DNA of 42,159 bases from Bifidobacterium breve (GTDB taxonomy: Bacteria; Actinomycetota; Actinomycetes; S36-B12). The DNA lies in contig CAMAVT010000003.1 of the NCBI GenBank assembly GCA_945861775.1, positions 1-42,159 of the forward strand, written 5' to 3'. Position numbers and translations under genes: made by a program. Below, piece after piece: positions 8,736 through 17,206 of this stretch; the stretch's first letter is position 1; each line of letters opens with the position of its first letter. The notes under the pieces were generated by a model. It searched no databases. It worked only from the letters and a program-made list of their open reading frames with translations, and was not told where the DNA came from.

Positions 8736-9596
8736 TTATTCGCACACGGACCCGTCTTTGTCCCGATCGATGTACCAGAAGTATGCGGCGTCCCTACCCT
8801 TTATGTAGGGTCCGTAGCCCGCTGCGATTGCTGCCCCACAAGTGTCAAAACGTGGATCGGTTGCAGAATTTGATGGGTTCGAACTGCTATTTGAATCCGA
8901 TGGCACAGTATTCGTAGCAGTCGTGGTTTGGGCTCTGGGCGGTATGTTCATTGTTCCCTTGCAATTGGACAGCAATTGACGCAACTTTGTTTTCTCTCGG
9001 CTGTCCACCGACAGCCGCCAACGAAACTTGACGCCAACCCAACTCTTTGCATACAAACAGAGATTTTCACTCGGTAACCAGTCACTGGGATCACGATCAC
9101 TTTTTGAACGATTGGAACTGGCGCTCACCGCGATCAAGGACAGAAGGTATCCCTGATCGTTTGCAAAACGCTCTCTCGTTGAACTATCCCAGCGCCAGGC
9201 ACCCGAATCCCAGGCTTCTTTTAAGGGAACAAAATGATCAATATCAAATGTGCTCGAATTAGTTGTGATTACACCGTCGTACTGTGACACCCACTTTCCA
9301 TTAACAACCTTGCAGTCAAAAACCGTCCCGGCGATTCTTTCAGCGATAAGCACTTCCTCGCGAGTATCACAACCATCGGAATCAAGATCAGACCAATGCC
9401 GGAATAGATCGCGGTTATAGCCGGAAGTTACTTCATTGGAGACCGGGAGGGAGTTCAAAAGACGGACCGGATCAACCTTGGACGCGGATGTTGCGGTCGG
9501 TGAGAACCCAAGTGAGTATCCAAGTGAGATCGCAGCGATCAGTGCCAGCACGAAAAGTCGCTGGAGAAAAGTCTTGCGGTCTGGGAACGAAAACAT
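8736..9596 (-). CDS. Secreted HNH-type nuclease (DUF1524) with C-terminal excalibur domain
   Basis: A 286-aa exported protein. A hydrophobic signal segment (RLFVLALIAAISLGYSLGF) is at residues 14-32. The core has the DUF1524/HNH arrangement of secreted actinobacterial nucleases: DIDHFVPLKEAWDSGAW supplies the metal-binding His and VSASSNRSKSDRDPSDWLPS the second half. A Ser/Thr/Asn-rich linker leads to a C-terminal excalibur calcium-binding domain (DTCGAAIAAGYGPY...DRDKDGSVCE) with a D-x-D-x-D-G loop. The role is probably extracellular nucleic acid degradation. The Shine-Dalgarno sequence is buried in a hairpin just upstream. Confidence 0.88.
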   Translation of the reverse strand: MFSFPDRKTFLQRLFVLALIAAISLGYSLGFSPTATSASKVDPVRLLNSLPVSNEVTSGYNRDLFRHWSDLDSDGCDTREEVLIAERIAGTVFDCKVVNGKWVSQYDGVITTNSSTFDIDHFVPLKEAWDSGAWRWDSSTRERFANDQGYLLSLIAVSASSNRSKSDRDPSDWLPSENLCLYAKSWVGVKFRWRLSVDSREKTKLRQLLSNCKGTMNIPPRAQTTTATNTVPSDSNSSSNPSNSATDPRFDTCGAAIAAGYGPYIKGRDAAYFWYIDRDKDGSVCE

Positions 9597-9598
9597 GT

Positions 9599-9631
9599 AA
9601 CCCCCTTGTTGTGAACTATAACAAGGGGGTT
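9599..9631 (-). promoter_or_regulatory. Perfect hairpin enclosing the nuclease ribosome-binding site
   Basis: On the minus strand, AACCCCCTTGTT / AACAAGGGGGTT forms a perfect 12-bp stem with a 9-nt loop, ending 2 nt before the nuclease ATG. The only good Shine-Dalgarno (AAGGGGG) is inside the right arm. It may act as a terminator after the acidic-protein gene, as a translational block of read-through transcripts, or both. It lacks a following T-tract on the minus strand. Confidence 0.6.
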
Positions 9632-9640
9632 AACCAGGCA

Positions 9641-9928
9641 CTAACCTTCGAGCGGAATTCGAATTTCTTCGTCGCGCGCGATTAAGTTTCCATCAGCATC
9701 GTAAACACTGATGATTTCATCTTCAATTACCAAGTCACCGTCGGCATCGAGTACATCGATAATTTCGTCGACTATTGAACCCTGAGGGCCGGTAGCAACG
9801 ATAATTTCGTCAGCAATGGCACCGACAACTTCACCATTTTCGTCGAGCACAATGTTGATTGACAAGTCGTCGCCAACTTCAATTTCATTTGGATCCACAA
9901 TTTCGTTTTCCACAATTCTCGCTTTCAT
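9641..9928 (-). CDS. Small acidic repeat protein of unknown function
   Basis: A 95-aa, strongly acidic protein without signal peptide or cysteine. It is built from degenerate repeats of about 20-25 residues with an aliphatic-acidic strand and a D-x-[DN]-G turn: VLDENGEVVG, VLDADGDLVIEDE and VYDADGNLIARDE, each preceded or followed by DEI[IR]. This suggests a small repetitive beta structure, possibly calcium-binding at the D-x-D-G turns, though full EF-hand loops are not present. I do not recognise a family. It starts with ATG 9928 and sits between glpD and the nuclease on the same strand. The hairpin downstream may end its transcript. Confidence 0.65.
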   Translation of the reverse strand: MKARIVENEIVDPNEIEVGDDLSINIVLDENGEVVGAIADEIIVATGPQGSIVDEIIDVLDADGDLVIEDEIISVYDADGNLIARDEEIRIPLEG

Positions 9929-9948
9929 TCCACTCGATTACTTGATGG

Positions 9949-11694
9949 TCAAACTTTAGTGAGACGCACGTCGCGTACGTGATTGCGGGCTGCCATTGCG
10001 CCAGAATCATCAACGGCTAAATGTGCCTTTAGTTCAGCAGCAACCCGATCCTGGTAATGCGTGAGTTCTGCCTCGGTTCGCTCCTGACTCCAGCCAAGTT
10101 CAGCACCCATGATTTGAGCCACCTCTTCGGCTGCTTCCAAGCCTTGATCGGGTGTTTCAATTGAGAGGTGGGTTCGCCGGGTCAAAATGTCGTCGATGTG
10201 CAGTGCGCCTTCATGGGTCACCGCATATAAAGCCTCGACCCGCAGGTAGCCCGCTCCACCTGCTATCGGCTGGGCAAGTTCAGGACGGTACTTCAAGATC
10301 GAAATAAGGTCACCCACCATCGATCCGTAACGGCCGAGTAGGTGTTCGATTCCTTTGGTGTTGAGCCCAAAGTTTTTTCCCGTTGCCCTCAACTCGGTTT
10401 GGACTTGATCAAAGTTCGTCGCGCCTATTAGCAAAATGTCTTCTGTTTCGGATTGGGGAACGCCTTGAAGCAGGCCGCGACTTTCGAGGTCAACGACTGC
10501 GGCATTGACTGCGTCTTCGGCCATAATCCGATAAGTGGTGTATTTGCCACCCGCAATTGTGGTGAAACCAGGAACGCTCGTTTCAACTGCATGCTCCCGG
10601 CTCAGGTCACTGGTCGCACCCTCTTTGCCCTTGATCAGCGGACGCAGGCCGGCATAGACGCCATCGATATCGTCGACAGTGAGTCCAACATTAAGAACGC
10701 GGTTAACATTTCGTAGAAGGTACTCAATGTCGGTGGCGCTTGCGGCCGGGTGATCCAGTCCTAGCTCCCAAGGAGTGTCAGTTGTTCCAATAAGCCAATG
10801 AGCTCCCCATGTGCGAATAAACAACACGCTGTCTTCGGCTCTGACGAATACCGAGACTTCCGAATCAATCCGGTCACGTGGAACCAAGATGTGAACACCT
10901 TTTGAGGCTTGCACGGAGAAGTCTGAGTTACCACCAGCCATTTTTTGAAGTGAGTCGGTCCACACTCCGGTTGCGTTGATGACCGTCTTAGCCGAGATGT
11001 GAAATTCACTTCCGTTTTCTAGATCCTTCACATCAGCGCCGGTGACGGCTCCCGTTTGGTCATGGGAGATGCCAATAACTTTGAGTGCTGTTGCTGCCAC
11101 GGCGCCGTATGCGGCGGCCGTGCGGACTAGTTCCAGCGTGTGGCGCGAGTCGTCCACTTGGGCATCAAAAAACGAAATACCTCCGACCAAACTCTTCTTC
11201 GATAAACCGGGAGCGCGTTCAAGTACTTGCTTGCGACTCAATTGTTTATGACGTGGGACTGCACCTGCTCCACCGATCGTGTCATAGAGAAAAAGCCCTG
11301 CGCCCATGTACGCGCGCTCCCAAATACGATGTTCGATTGGGTAAATGAATTCAATTGGGCGGACGAGGTGTGGGCATAATTTCTCCAGCATGAGACTGCG
11401 CTCATTTAATGCCTCGCGGACCAAACCAAAGTTGAACTGCTCAAGGTAGCGCAGCCCGCCGTGGAAAAGCTTGCCCGAACGACTCGAAGTTCCTGCTGCC
11501 CAATCTCGCATTTCAATCAGTGCGACACTTAAACCGCGGGAAGCTGCATCAAGAGCGCACCCGGCTCCGGTAACGCCACCACCGATCACCAACACGTCAA
11601 ATTCTTGGTCGGCTAACGCCGCCAAAGCGCCTTCGCGCTGGCTAGGGCCAAGGATCGAATTCACTAATTCCACCTGCGCATCCTCGCAGGTCAC
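9949..11694 (-). CDS. glpD: Aerobic glycerol-3-phosphate dehydrogenase (FAD)
   Basis: Oxidises sn-glycerol-3-phosphate to dihydroxyacetone phosphate at the membrane and passes electrons to quinone. The FAD-binding DVLVIGGGVTGAGCALDAASRG is near the N-terminus, followed by the family signatures SRSGKLFHGGLRYLE and IAGGKYTTYR. The C-terminal DAO_C domain (TRRTHLSIETPDQG) is present. I start at GTG 11694, which has AGGAGGGGAG about 8 nt upstream; the ORF-track TTG at 11739 has no such support. Length is 581 aa, typical of actinobacterial GlpD. It is transcribed divergently from the hydrolase-ABC gene. No glpK or glpF is in the window. Confidence 0.92.
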   Translation of the reverse strand: MTCEDAQVELVNSILGPSQREGALAALADQEFDVLVIGGGVTGAGCALDAASRGLSVALIEMRDWAAGTSSRSGKLFHGGLRYLEQFNFGLVREALNERSLMLEKLCPHLVRPIEFIYPIEHRIWERAYMGAGLFLYDTIGGAGAVPRHKQLSRKQVLERAPGLSKKSLVGGISFFDAQVDDSRHTLELVRTAAAYGAVAATALKVIGISHDQTGAVTGADVKDLENGSEFHISAKTVINATGVWTDSLQKMAGGNSDFSVQASKGVHILVPRDRIDSEVSVFVRAEDSVLFIRTWGAHWLIGTTDTPWELGLDHPAASATDIEYLLRNVNRVLNVGLTVDDIDGVYAGLRPLIKGKEGATSDLSREHAVETSVPGFTTIAGGKYTTYRIMAEDAVNAAVVDLESRGLLQGVPQSETEDILLIGATNFDQVQTELRATGKNFGLNTKGIEHLLGRYGSMVGDLISILKYRPELAQPIAGGAGYLRVEALYAVTHEGALHIDDILTRRTHLSIETPDQGLEAAEEVAQIMGAELGWSQERTEAELTHYQDRVAAELKAHLAVDDSGAMAARNHVRDVRLTKV

Positions 11695-11756
11695 CGATAG
11701 CGCTCCCCTCCTATGTACACGAGTGAGCAGGTTGAGCAACGATCAGTGATCCGACT

Positions 11757-11762
11757 TAGAGT
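11757..11762 (+). promoter_or_regulatory. -10 hexamer TAGAGT of the hydrolase-ABC fusion gene (leaderless)
   Basis: TAGAGT is followed by gggata (6 nt) and GTG 11769. A weak TTGAGC lies 19 nt upstream as a possible -35. Confidence 0.45.
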
Positions 11763-11768
11763 GGGATA

Positions 11769-14294
11769 GTGATCTTTGCCCGGCGCCTGCTCGTAATCGG
11801 CTCTGCGCTCGTTCTTTCTGGAGTGGTCTGCGGATTGGTCATTCCGCCAGCCGCCCAGGCCGCGGGCGAACCCGAAGCGCTGAGAATTGCCGGTGGGCCC
11901 ACTTCGGCATTAGACCAAACCCCCGTTGAGCTCGACGCGGATCTATATCTGCCCGAGCAGCTTCCAGCGCCAGCCGTTGTTCTGGCCCACGGTTTCGGTG
12001 GAGACAAGGCCGGCAGTGCCGACCAGGCTATAAAACTGGCACAGTCTGGGTTTGTGGTCGTGACCTACTCGGCCCGCGGCTTCGGGGACTCGACCGGACT
12101 AATCTCAATGAATTCGCCCGACTTCGAAGTCGCCGACGCTTCCCGGATAATCGACTTTTTGGCCCAACGAAGTGAAGTTACCCAAGACGGTGCCGATGAC
12201 CCGCGCGTTGGGTTTGCCGGTGGGTCCTACGGTGGCGCTCTCGCATTACTTGTTGCCGGCTACGACGATCGGGTAGACGCGCTCGCCTCGGATATTACAT
12301 GGAATGATTTAGAGTCCTCGCTTTTCGGCCAAAGCATTCAAGGTTCAACTCAACTCGGTGTATACAAAAACTTGTGGACCGGTTTCTTTTTCAGTGTGGG
12401 CCTTCGTAATACCGATGGAAAAGTAACGCGCTGTGGAAGATTTAGTCCGCAGTGGTGCAACGCCTACACACAGTCGGCAACAACTGCCCAGGTAACCGAA
12501 ATGAACCGCGCATTGATGCGGGAATCCTCACCCATCAGTATCACTGACAAGATCACCGCACCGTCACTCATAAGTGGTGGGCAGGCTGACTCACTCTTTC
12601 CGCTCGCACAAACAAATGCCAATGCACAACAAATCATGGCAGCGTCTCCACAAACGCCCGTTTCAGTTCTATGGCACGGAATGGGCCACGATGGTGGCAC
12701 AAATGAACGGGACCGACTGGAAACATCGATAATTAATTGGTTCGAGAAGTACCTACAAGAAGCTCCCGAGAACCCAGCCGTAACCGAACCCTTTGAAGTG
12801 ACACTTACTTCGGGCGAAATCTCGATCCAAAACAATCAACCCAAGCCCACCGTTATTGCCGGCGCCAACTACCCGGGACTTTTTGGCAGCGAACAACAGT
12901 CAATACCCGTACTGGGTCCGCCACAACAGATCCTGTCACCCGCAGGTGCAAGCCCAGCCGCAATAAGTTCAATCCCAGGGTTTGGTGGTTCACTAGCCGG
13001 AAACCTTGGCTCACTTCTCTCCAATTCCTTCCCGGGTCAGAGTGCATTTTTCCAGTCGAAACCACTTGAGACTGCCACCGAAATAATTGGTTCTAGTCAA
13101 GTTGAAATCGTTTTCTCATCTGAAGAAACGGTCAACGACGCCGTCTTCTTTTTGAGTCTGCAGGTTGTCGGGGCTAGTGGTCGCGCAAGTTTGCCCCAGG
13201 GACTCGTCGCACCGGTGAGATTCGATTCATTGGGAACCACGCCCCAGGTCGTTACCGTGGATCTCCCCGCTATTGCCCTAACAGCAAACGCGGGTGACTC
13301 ACTCCGCCTAGTTGTGAGCACCACAGACCTGGCCTACCGGATGCCACTTGACGAGCGCCTCTACACCGTTGCAATGACTCAAGGCGCGATTAGTGTTCCA
13401 CTGGTTACAGATTTAACCCCCGTTGGCGGCGCCGATGCAACCTTTGCGTGGCTGCTATTAATTATTCCAGCCCTCGCAATCGCGGGTGTGATTCTGTTTG
13501 TGCTGCGTCCGCGTGAACCAAAGCCAGCGCACGAGAATGCTTACGCCGACTCAATAAATGATCCACCCGTAGTGATTGAAGGTCTCTACAAAACTTATAA
13601 AGGCGGATACCAAGCGGTCAAGGGGGTCAGCTTCGAAGTTCCGCGCGGTGTTGTCTTAGGCCTGCTGGGTCCGAACGGCGCTGGAAAAACCACAACGATG
13701 CGAATGATGATGGGCCTGATCGCTCCCACCCAGGGAGAGATCACCCTGTTTGGACATCCAGTATTTTTTGGCTCCCCCGTTCTTTCGCGGGTGGGTGCAC
13801 TCGTGGAGGGCGCTGGATTCCTGCCGCACCTCAGTGGACGTGAAAACCTGGAAATTTACTGGAAAGCATCTGGTCGAGTTGGCGAACCCTACTTCGACGA
13901 AGTTCTGGAAATTGCGGATCTCGGCACGGCAATTGACCGCAAGGTAAAGGCATATAGCCAGGGCATGCGCCAACGATTGGGAATCGCCCAAGCGATGTTG
14001 GGAAAACCCGATCTGCTTGTGCTCGATGAACCAACCAACGGTCTTGATCCACCCCAGATTAAATCGATGCGAGAGGTCATGAAGAGTTACGCCGACACTG
14101 GTCGCACGGTTATTGTTTCTAGTCACATGCTCAGCGAGGTTGAACAAACATGTTCGCACGTCGTGGTCATGCATCGAGGTCAACTCATTGCAACAGGCAA
14201 GGTCGCTGATCTACTCGCCGGTCGCACGGGTGGCCGACTGGAAGATGTCTTCCTTGACATGATCGGCGAGGACTTGACGGTGGGTCAATCATGA
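11769..14294 (+). CDS. Exported alpha/beta-hydrolase fused to an ABC transporter ATPase
   Basis: An 841-aa two-part protein. Residues 1-31 look like a signal peptide (LLVIGSALVLSGVVCGLVIPPAAQA). The S15/CocE-like alpha/beta-hydrolase that follows shows AHGFGGDK (oxyanion region), the nucleophile elbow GGSYGG near 156 and GMGHDGG (His). A beta-rich segment comes next, then one membrane span (WLLLIIPALAIAGVILFVL, about 560-580). The C-terminal ABC ATPase has Walker A LLGPNGAGKTT, signature YSQGM and Walker B LLVLDEPTNGLD. The implied topology puts the hydrolase outside and the ATPase inside. It overlaps the permease gene by 4 nt, so together they form an ABC-2-type exporter. Substrate unknown; peptide or ester antibiotic export or processing is a possibility. 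Confidence 0.88.
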   Translation: MIFARRLLVIGSALVLSGVVCGLVIPPAAQAAGEPEALRIAGGPTSALDQTPVELDADLYLPEQLPAPAVVLAHGFGGDKAGSADQAIKLAQSGFVVVTYSARGFGDSTGLISMNSPDFEVADASRIIDFLAQRSEVTQDGADDPRVGFAGGSYGGALALLVAGYDDRVDALASDITWNDLESSLFGQSIQGSTQLGVYKNLWTGFFFSVGLRNTDGKVTRCGRFSPQWCNAYTQSATTAQVTEMNRALMRESSPISITDKITAPSLISGGQADSLFPLAQTNANAQQIMAASPQTPVSVLWHGMGHDGGTNERDRLETSIINWFEKYLQEAPENPAVTEPFEVTLTSGEISIQNNQPKPTVIAGANYPGLFGSEQQSIPVLGPPQQILSPAGASPAAISSIPGFGGSLAGNLGSLLSNSFPGQSAFFQSKPLETATEIIGSSQVEIVFSSEETVNDAVFFLSLQVVGASGRASLPQGLVAPVRFDSLGTTPQVVTVDLPAIALTANAGDSLRLVVSTTDLAYRMPLDERLYTVAMTQGAISVPLVTDLTPVGGADATFAWLLLIIPALAIAGVILFVLRPREPKPAHENAYADSINDPPVVIEGLYKTYKGGYQAVKGVSFEVPRGVVLGLLGPNGAGKTTTMRMMMGLIAPTQGEITLFGHPVFFGSPVLSRVGALVEGAGFLPHLSGRENLEIYWKASGRVGEPYFDEVLEIADLGTAIDRKVKAYSQGMRQRLGIAQAMLGKPDLLVLDEPTNGLDPPQIKSMREVMKSYADTGRTVIVSSHMLSEVEQTCSHVVVMHRGQLIATGKVADLLAGRTGGRLEDVFLDMIGEDLTVGQS

Positions 14295-15136
14295 AAACTA
14301 AGAAAGCACTTCCTTTCCGGGTCGAATTGATTCGGCAACTCAAGCGCAAGCGCACCCTAATTGCGTTAATTCTCCTGATCGCACTTCCCCTGATCGTGGT
14401 AACGGCCGTCAAGTTTGGCCCCTCCTCTGACAGCAACAATGGTGGTGGCGGATTCGGCGACGGTGACCTTGACCTGGTGGGCTTAGCCACCTCCGGTGGA
14501 TGGAACTTCGCACTGACCATGATGTTTTTTGCATCCGGCTTCCTGCTTCTCATCCTTGTCGCAATGTTCGCGGGTGACACTGTTGCAAGTGAAGCTTCCT
14601 GGTCAACCTTGCGCTATCTCCTGATCGCTCCAGTTCCTCGCAGGCGATTACTGACCATCAAGTTAGCTGTGGCATTGTTGTTGTCGTTTGTTTCGATTGT
14701 GGTGTTGGTTGGATTTTCCTATCTTGTGGGACTAGTCGCTTTTGGCAGCGGAAATCTTGCCACTCCAACAGCCGGTGTTTTCAGCAATTCTGAGGCGCTA
14801 TGGCGAATGTCGATTATTTCGGTGTACATCTTTATTACCCTTTTGTTCGCTGCAGGCATTGCGTTCCTTTTGAGTGTCCTGACAGACGTTCCACTGGGAG
14901 CGGTGGGTGGTGCTGTTGTCATCGTTATCGTGTGCAATATTCTCGATGCAATTGATGCACTCGGGGACCTCAGACAATGGCTTCCCACCGATTACGGTTC
15001 CGCTTGGATTGGCGCCCTCAACCGTGAAATTGACTGGACCGGCATGTCCCGTGGCGTTGCCTACTCCGTGGTGAGCTTCATTATTTTTATCACGATTGCC
15101 TACTGGCGTTTTGATCGCAAGGACATCACTTCCTAA
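14291..15136 (+). CDS. ABC-2 type permease
   Basis: A 281-aa membrane protein with about six hydrophobic segments: RTLIALILLIALPLIVV near the N-terminus, FASGFLLLILVAMFAG, LLLSFVSIVVLVGFSYLVG, and others to VVSFIIFITIAYW. A short Asn/Gly/Asp-rich loop after TM1 is probably extracellular. The protein resembles the permease halves of NatAB/CcmA-type exporters. Its ATG overlaps the stop of the hydrolase-ATPase gene (ATGA), so the ATPase partner is clear. No other exporter subunit is present. Confidence 0.85.
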   Translation: MKTKKALPFRVELIRQLKRKRTLIALILLIALPLIVVTAVKFGPSSDSNNGGGGFGDGDLDLVGLATSGGWNFALTMMFFASGFLLLILVAMFAGDTVASEASWSTLRYLLIAPVPRRRLLTIKLAVALLLSFVSIVVLVGFSYLVGLVAFGSGNLATPTAGVFSNSEALWRMSIISVYIFITLLFAAGIAFLLSVLTDVPLGAVGGAVVIVIVCNILDAIDALGDLRQWLPTDYGSAWIGALNREIDWTGMSRGVAYSVVSFIIFITIAYWRFDRKDITS

Positions 15137-15162
15137 GATAAAATACGTAAAAAGGAGAAGAA

Positions 15163-15357
15163 ATGATTTCAATCAATATTGATATGGACTCTTGCCAGAA
15201 CTACGGGCAGTGCGTATTTGAAGCTGAGGACATTTTTCAACTCGATGACGCCGGAAACATCCAATACACCAAGGAAGTCCCCGACGACCGTCTCGAAGAC
15301 GTTGAGAGCGCCGTTGACGTTTGCCCTATGCAGGCAATCAGCTTCACGACCACTTAA
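15163..15357 (+). CDS. [3Fe-4S]-type ferredoxin
   Basis: A 64-aa acidic ferredoxin of the kind that serves P450s and some oxygenases. It has three cysteines in the pattern C-x5-C (CQNYGQC, residues 11 and 17) and C-P (CPMQAI, residue 54). The position that would be the second cysteine of a [4Fe-4S] motif is tyrosine or glycine, so a 3Fe-4S cluster is expected. A strong Shine-Dalgarno (aaaaGGAGaag) precedes the ATG. It opens the catabolic island, with a CMD-like protein and an SDR gene downstream. Its reductase could be the product of 3836-5023 or the fused reductase at 25487; neither pairing is proven. Confidence 0.88.
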   Translation: MISINIDMDSCQNYGQCVFEAEDIFQLDDAGNIQYTKEVPDDRLEDVESAVDVCPMQAISFTTT

Positions 15358-15382
15358 GGCTCGGGGCTTCACGCACATCCAA

Positions 15383-15412
15383 CACCCTATATTTAGAGCA
15401 CCCTATATTTAG
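15383..15412. repeat. Tandem direct repeat CACCCTATATTTAG (2 copies)
   Basis: Two identical 14-bp copies (15383-15396 and 15399-15412) are separated by 2 bp, giving a 16-bp period. They lie 32 nt upstream of the CMD-like gene and contain TATATT hexamers. They may be a two-site operator or alternative -10 elements. No further copy was noticed elsewhere in the window. Confidence 0.6.
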
Positions 15413-15443
15413 TGGTTGAAAGCTAATTGGTTAAGGAGAAACA

Positions 15444-16394
15444 ATGCCCGTTGATTCTCCATTACCAACGGCATTGAGGGGACTCCGGCCCGAAGCCGTT
15501 GATCTGCTCGTGCAGGCGAACAAATGTGCTCAAAGCGTCGTTGATCCCTACCTGCTGGCGCTCCTTCGGCTACGAATCGATTCGCTGATCGGCGATGGAG
15601 CTTTGACACAGGATCCATTTCCTGAAGGTGGCAGTGATCTCACTGCCAGACAGAGCGTCGCGCTTTCATTCGCCGAACAGTTCATTATTGATGTGAGTGG
15701 AATAAACGAAACCGACCGCGAATCTCTTGCCGAGTACTTTCCGGGTGAAGAAATGCGTGAGTTCATCACCGCTCTGTATATCCTCGAATGCACATATCGA
15801 TTAACACTCGTTGCGCGCGAGCTGCTCACTGATGAATCAGTGCCGGCTGACACTATTGACTTCGAAATAATGGCACCGAACTCCAATGAACAGCCGAACA
15901 TTCGCCGCTCGCTCAAGGATTACCAGGATGCCGTTGTGCGCGGGACAGATCTGGACCCGATAACCACCGAACTTGTCCGGCTCCGATGCGCGCGAACCCA
16001 CAATTGCCGGATCTGCCAAACACTCCGTCTTTCCGATGCACGCGCGGCGGGAGCAAGTGACACGATGACCGAAAAAGTGGACTTCTATGAGCTGAGCAAT
16101 CTTGATGAAAATTACAAAATTGCATTACGGATCACAGATGCCTTTATATCTCGACCTGACACTCTCTCTGCGGAAACGATAGTTGCGGCCCGCACCAACT
16201 ATTCACCCGCTCAACTCGCAGAAATGTGTCTTGACATAACTAAATGGAGCACTCAGAAGATCCACGTCGCGTTGGGAACTGACGGAGCAGACGCGGTTCC
16301 CAAAAATGAACAGGGCCTGAGCTTTTTCGGATTCGACGACCTTGGCCAAGTTACCGGTTATTCACCGACACCGACGGGGAAGGATGCACCATGA
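15444..16394 (+). CDS. Double-domain carboxymuconolactone decarboxylase-like (AhpD-fold) protein
   Basis: A 316-aa, mostly helical protein made of two CMD/AhpD-like halves. The second half has the redox-type motif C-x2-C in RTHNCRICQTLRLSDARAAG, near residues 187-205, as in AhpD-like alkylhydroperoxidases. The first half keeps the fold (VALSFAEQFI) but not the cysteine pair. Possible roles are peroxide or thiol redox chemistry, or a decarboxylase/lactone step; the CxxC favours redox. It has a good Shine-Dalgarno (aaGGAGaaac) and its stop overlaps the SDR start (ATGA). Confidence 0.78.
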   Translation: MPVDSPLPTALRGLRPEAVDLLVQANKCAQSVVDPYLLALLRLRIDSLIGDGALTQDPFPEGGSDLTARQSVALSFAEQFIIDVSGINETDRESLAEYFPGEEMREFITALYILECTYRLTLVARELLTDESVPADTIDFEIMAPNSNEQPNIRRSLKDYQDAVVRGTDLDPITTELVRLRCARTHNCRICQTLRLSDARAAGASDTMTEKVDFYELSNLDENYKIALRITDAFISRPDTLSAETIVAARTNYSPAQLAEMCLDITKWSTQKIHVALGTDGADAVPKNEQGLSFFGFDDLGQVTGYSPTPTGKDAP

Positions 16395-17146
16395 CACTCC
16401 CGAACACTGCGGTTATCACCGGAGGTGGGACCGGTATCGGCGCGGCCGTTGCCCACACCCTTGCTGCGTCATGCTCCGTGATAGTTCTCGTTGGTCGCCG
16501 CCAGGATCGACTTGACGCAATGGCCAGTGAGCTCAAGGCTTCACACCCCGGTGTGACCGTCCATGGGCGAAGCGTGGATCTCACGGATATTGATTCCGTG
16601 ACCGCATTTATCGAGTGGGCGCACCAAGAATTGCCTCAGGTTAACGTCGTGGTGAATAACGCCGGTGCGGCTCAACCACAGATTGAGAAGGGGCTCACCT
16701 CCGTGGCCTCGGCCTGGGAGGCCACCTGGCGCGCCAACACATTGAGCTCGGTTCTGGTCACCGAGGGCCTGAAAGACCTTCTTGCCCGGCCCGGTGGTCG
16801 CATCATCATGATCGGGTCATTTGCGGCTGAACTCGGTACCGGCAGCCCGGCCTACGCCTCAGCCAAAGGAGCGCTTCAGGCTTATGCAATCTCATTGATG
16901 CGCGAACTTGGCTCCCAAGGCATCACCGCGAACGTAGTGGCTCCTGGGTTCACCGACGGAACCGAACTGTTGGCAGGTCGTATTTCTCCCGAACGAAGGG
17001 AGCGACTTCTTACGAGCATCTCTGCACGCCGACCAGGCACCCCCGAAGAAATTGCCAGCCTTGTTGGTTATCTGGCATCACCGCTGGCCGGATTCATCAA
17101 TGGTGAGCTCATTACGGCTAATGGCGGAACCTACCTGTCGGGTTAA
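16391..17146 (+). CDS. Short-chain dehydrogenase/reductase (SDR)
   Basis: A classical 251-aa SDR that would oxidise an alcohol or reduce a ketone with NAD(P). The cofactor site TGGGTGIGAA is at residues 9-18, followed by NNAGAA, the catalytic Ser in MIGSFAAE, and Y-x3-K in YASAKGAL. GRRQDRLD after beta-2 contains basic residues, which hints at NADP(H). It is translationally coupled to the CMD-like gene. Substrate unknown. Confidence 0.88.
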   Translation: MTLPNTAVITGGGTGIGAAVAHTLAASCSVIVLVGRRQDRLDAMASELKASHPGVTVHGRSVDLTDIDSVTAFIEWAHQELPQVNVVVNNAGAAQPQIEKGLTSVASAWEATWRANTLSSVLVTEGLKDLLARPGGRIIMIGSFAAELGTGSPAYASAKGALQAYAISLMRELGSQGITANVVAPGFTDGTELLAGRISPERRERLLTSISARRPGTPEEIASLVGYLASPLAGFINGELITANGGTYLSG

Positions 17147-17206
17147 ATGATTTCCATGATTGACTAAACTGCGACGCGTTAGCGACCCGACAACACCAGG
17201 AGTGGC

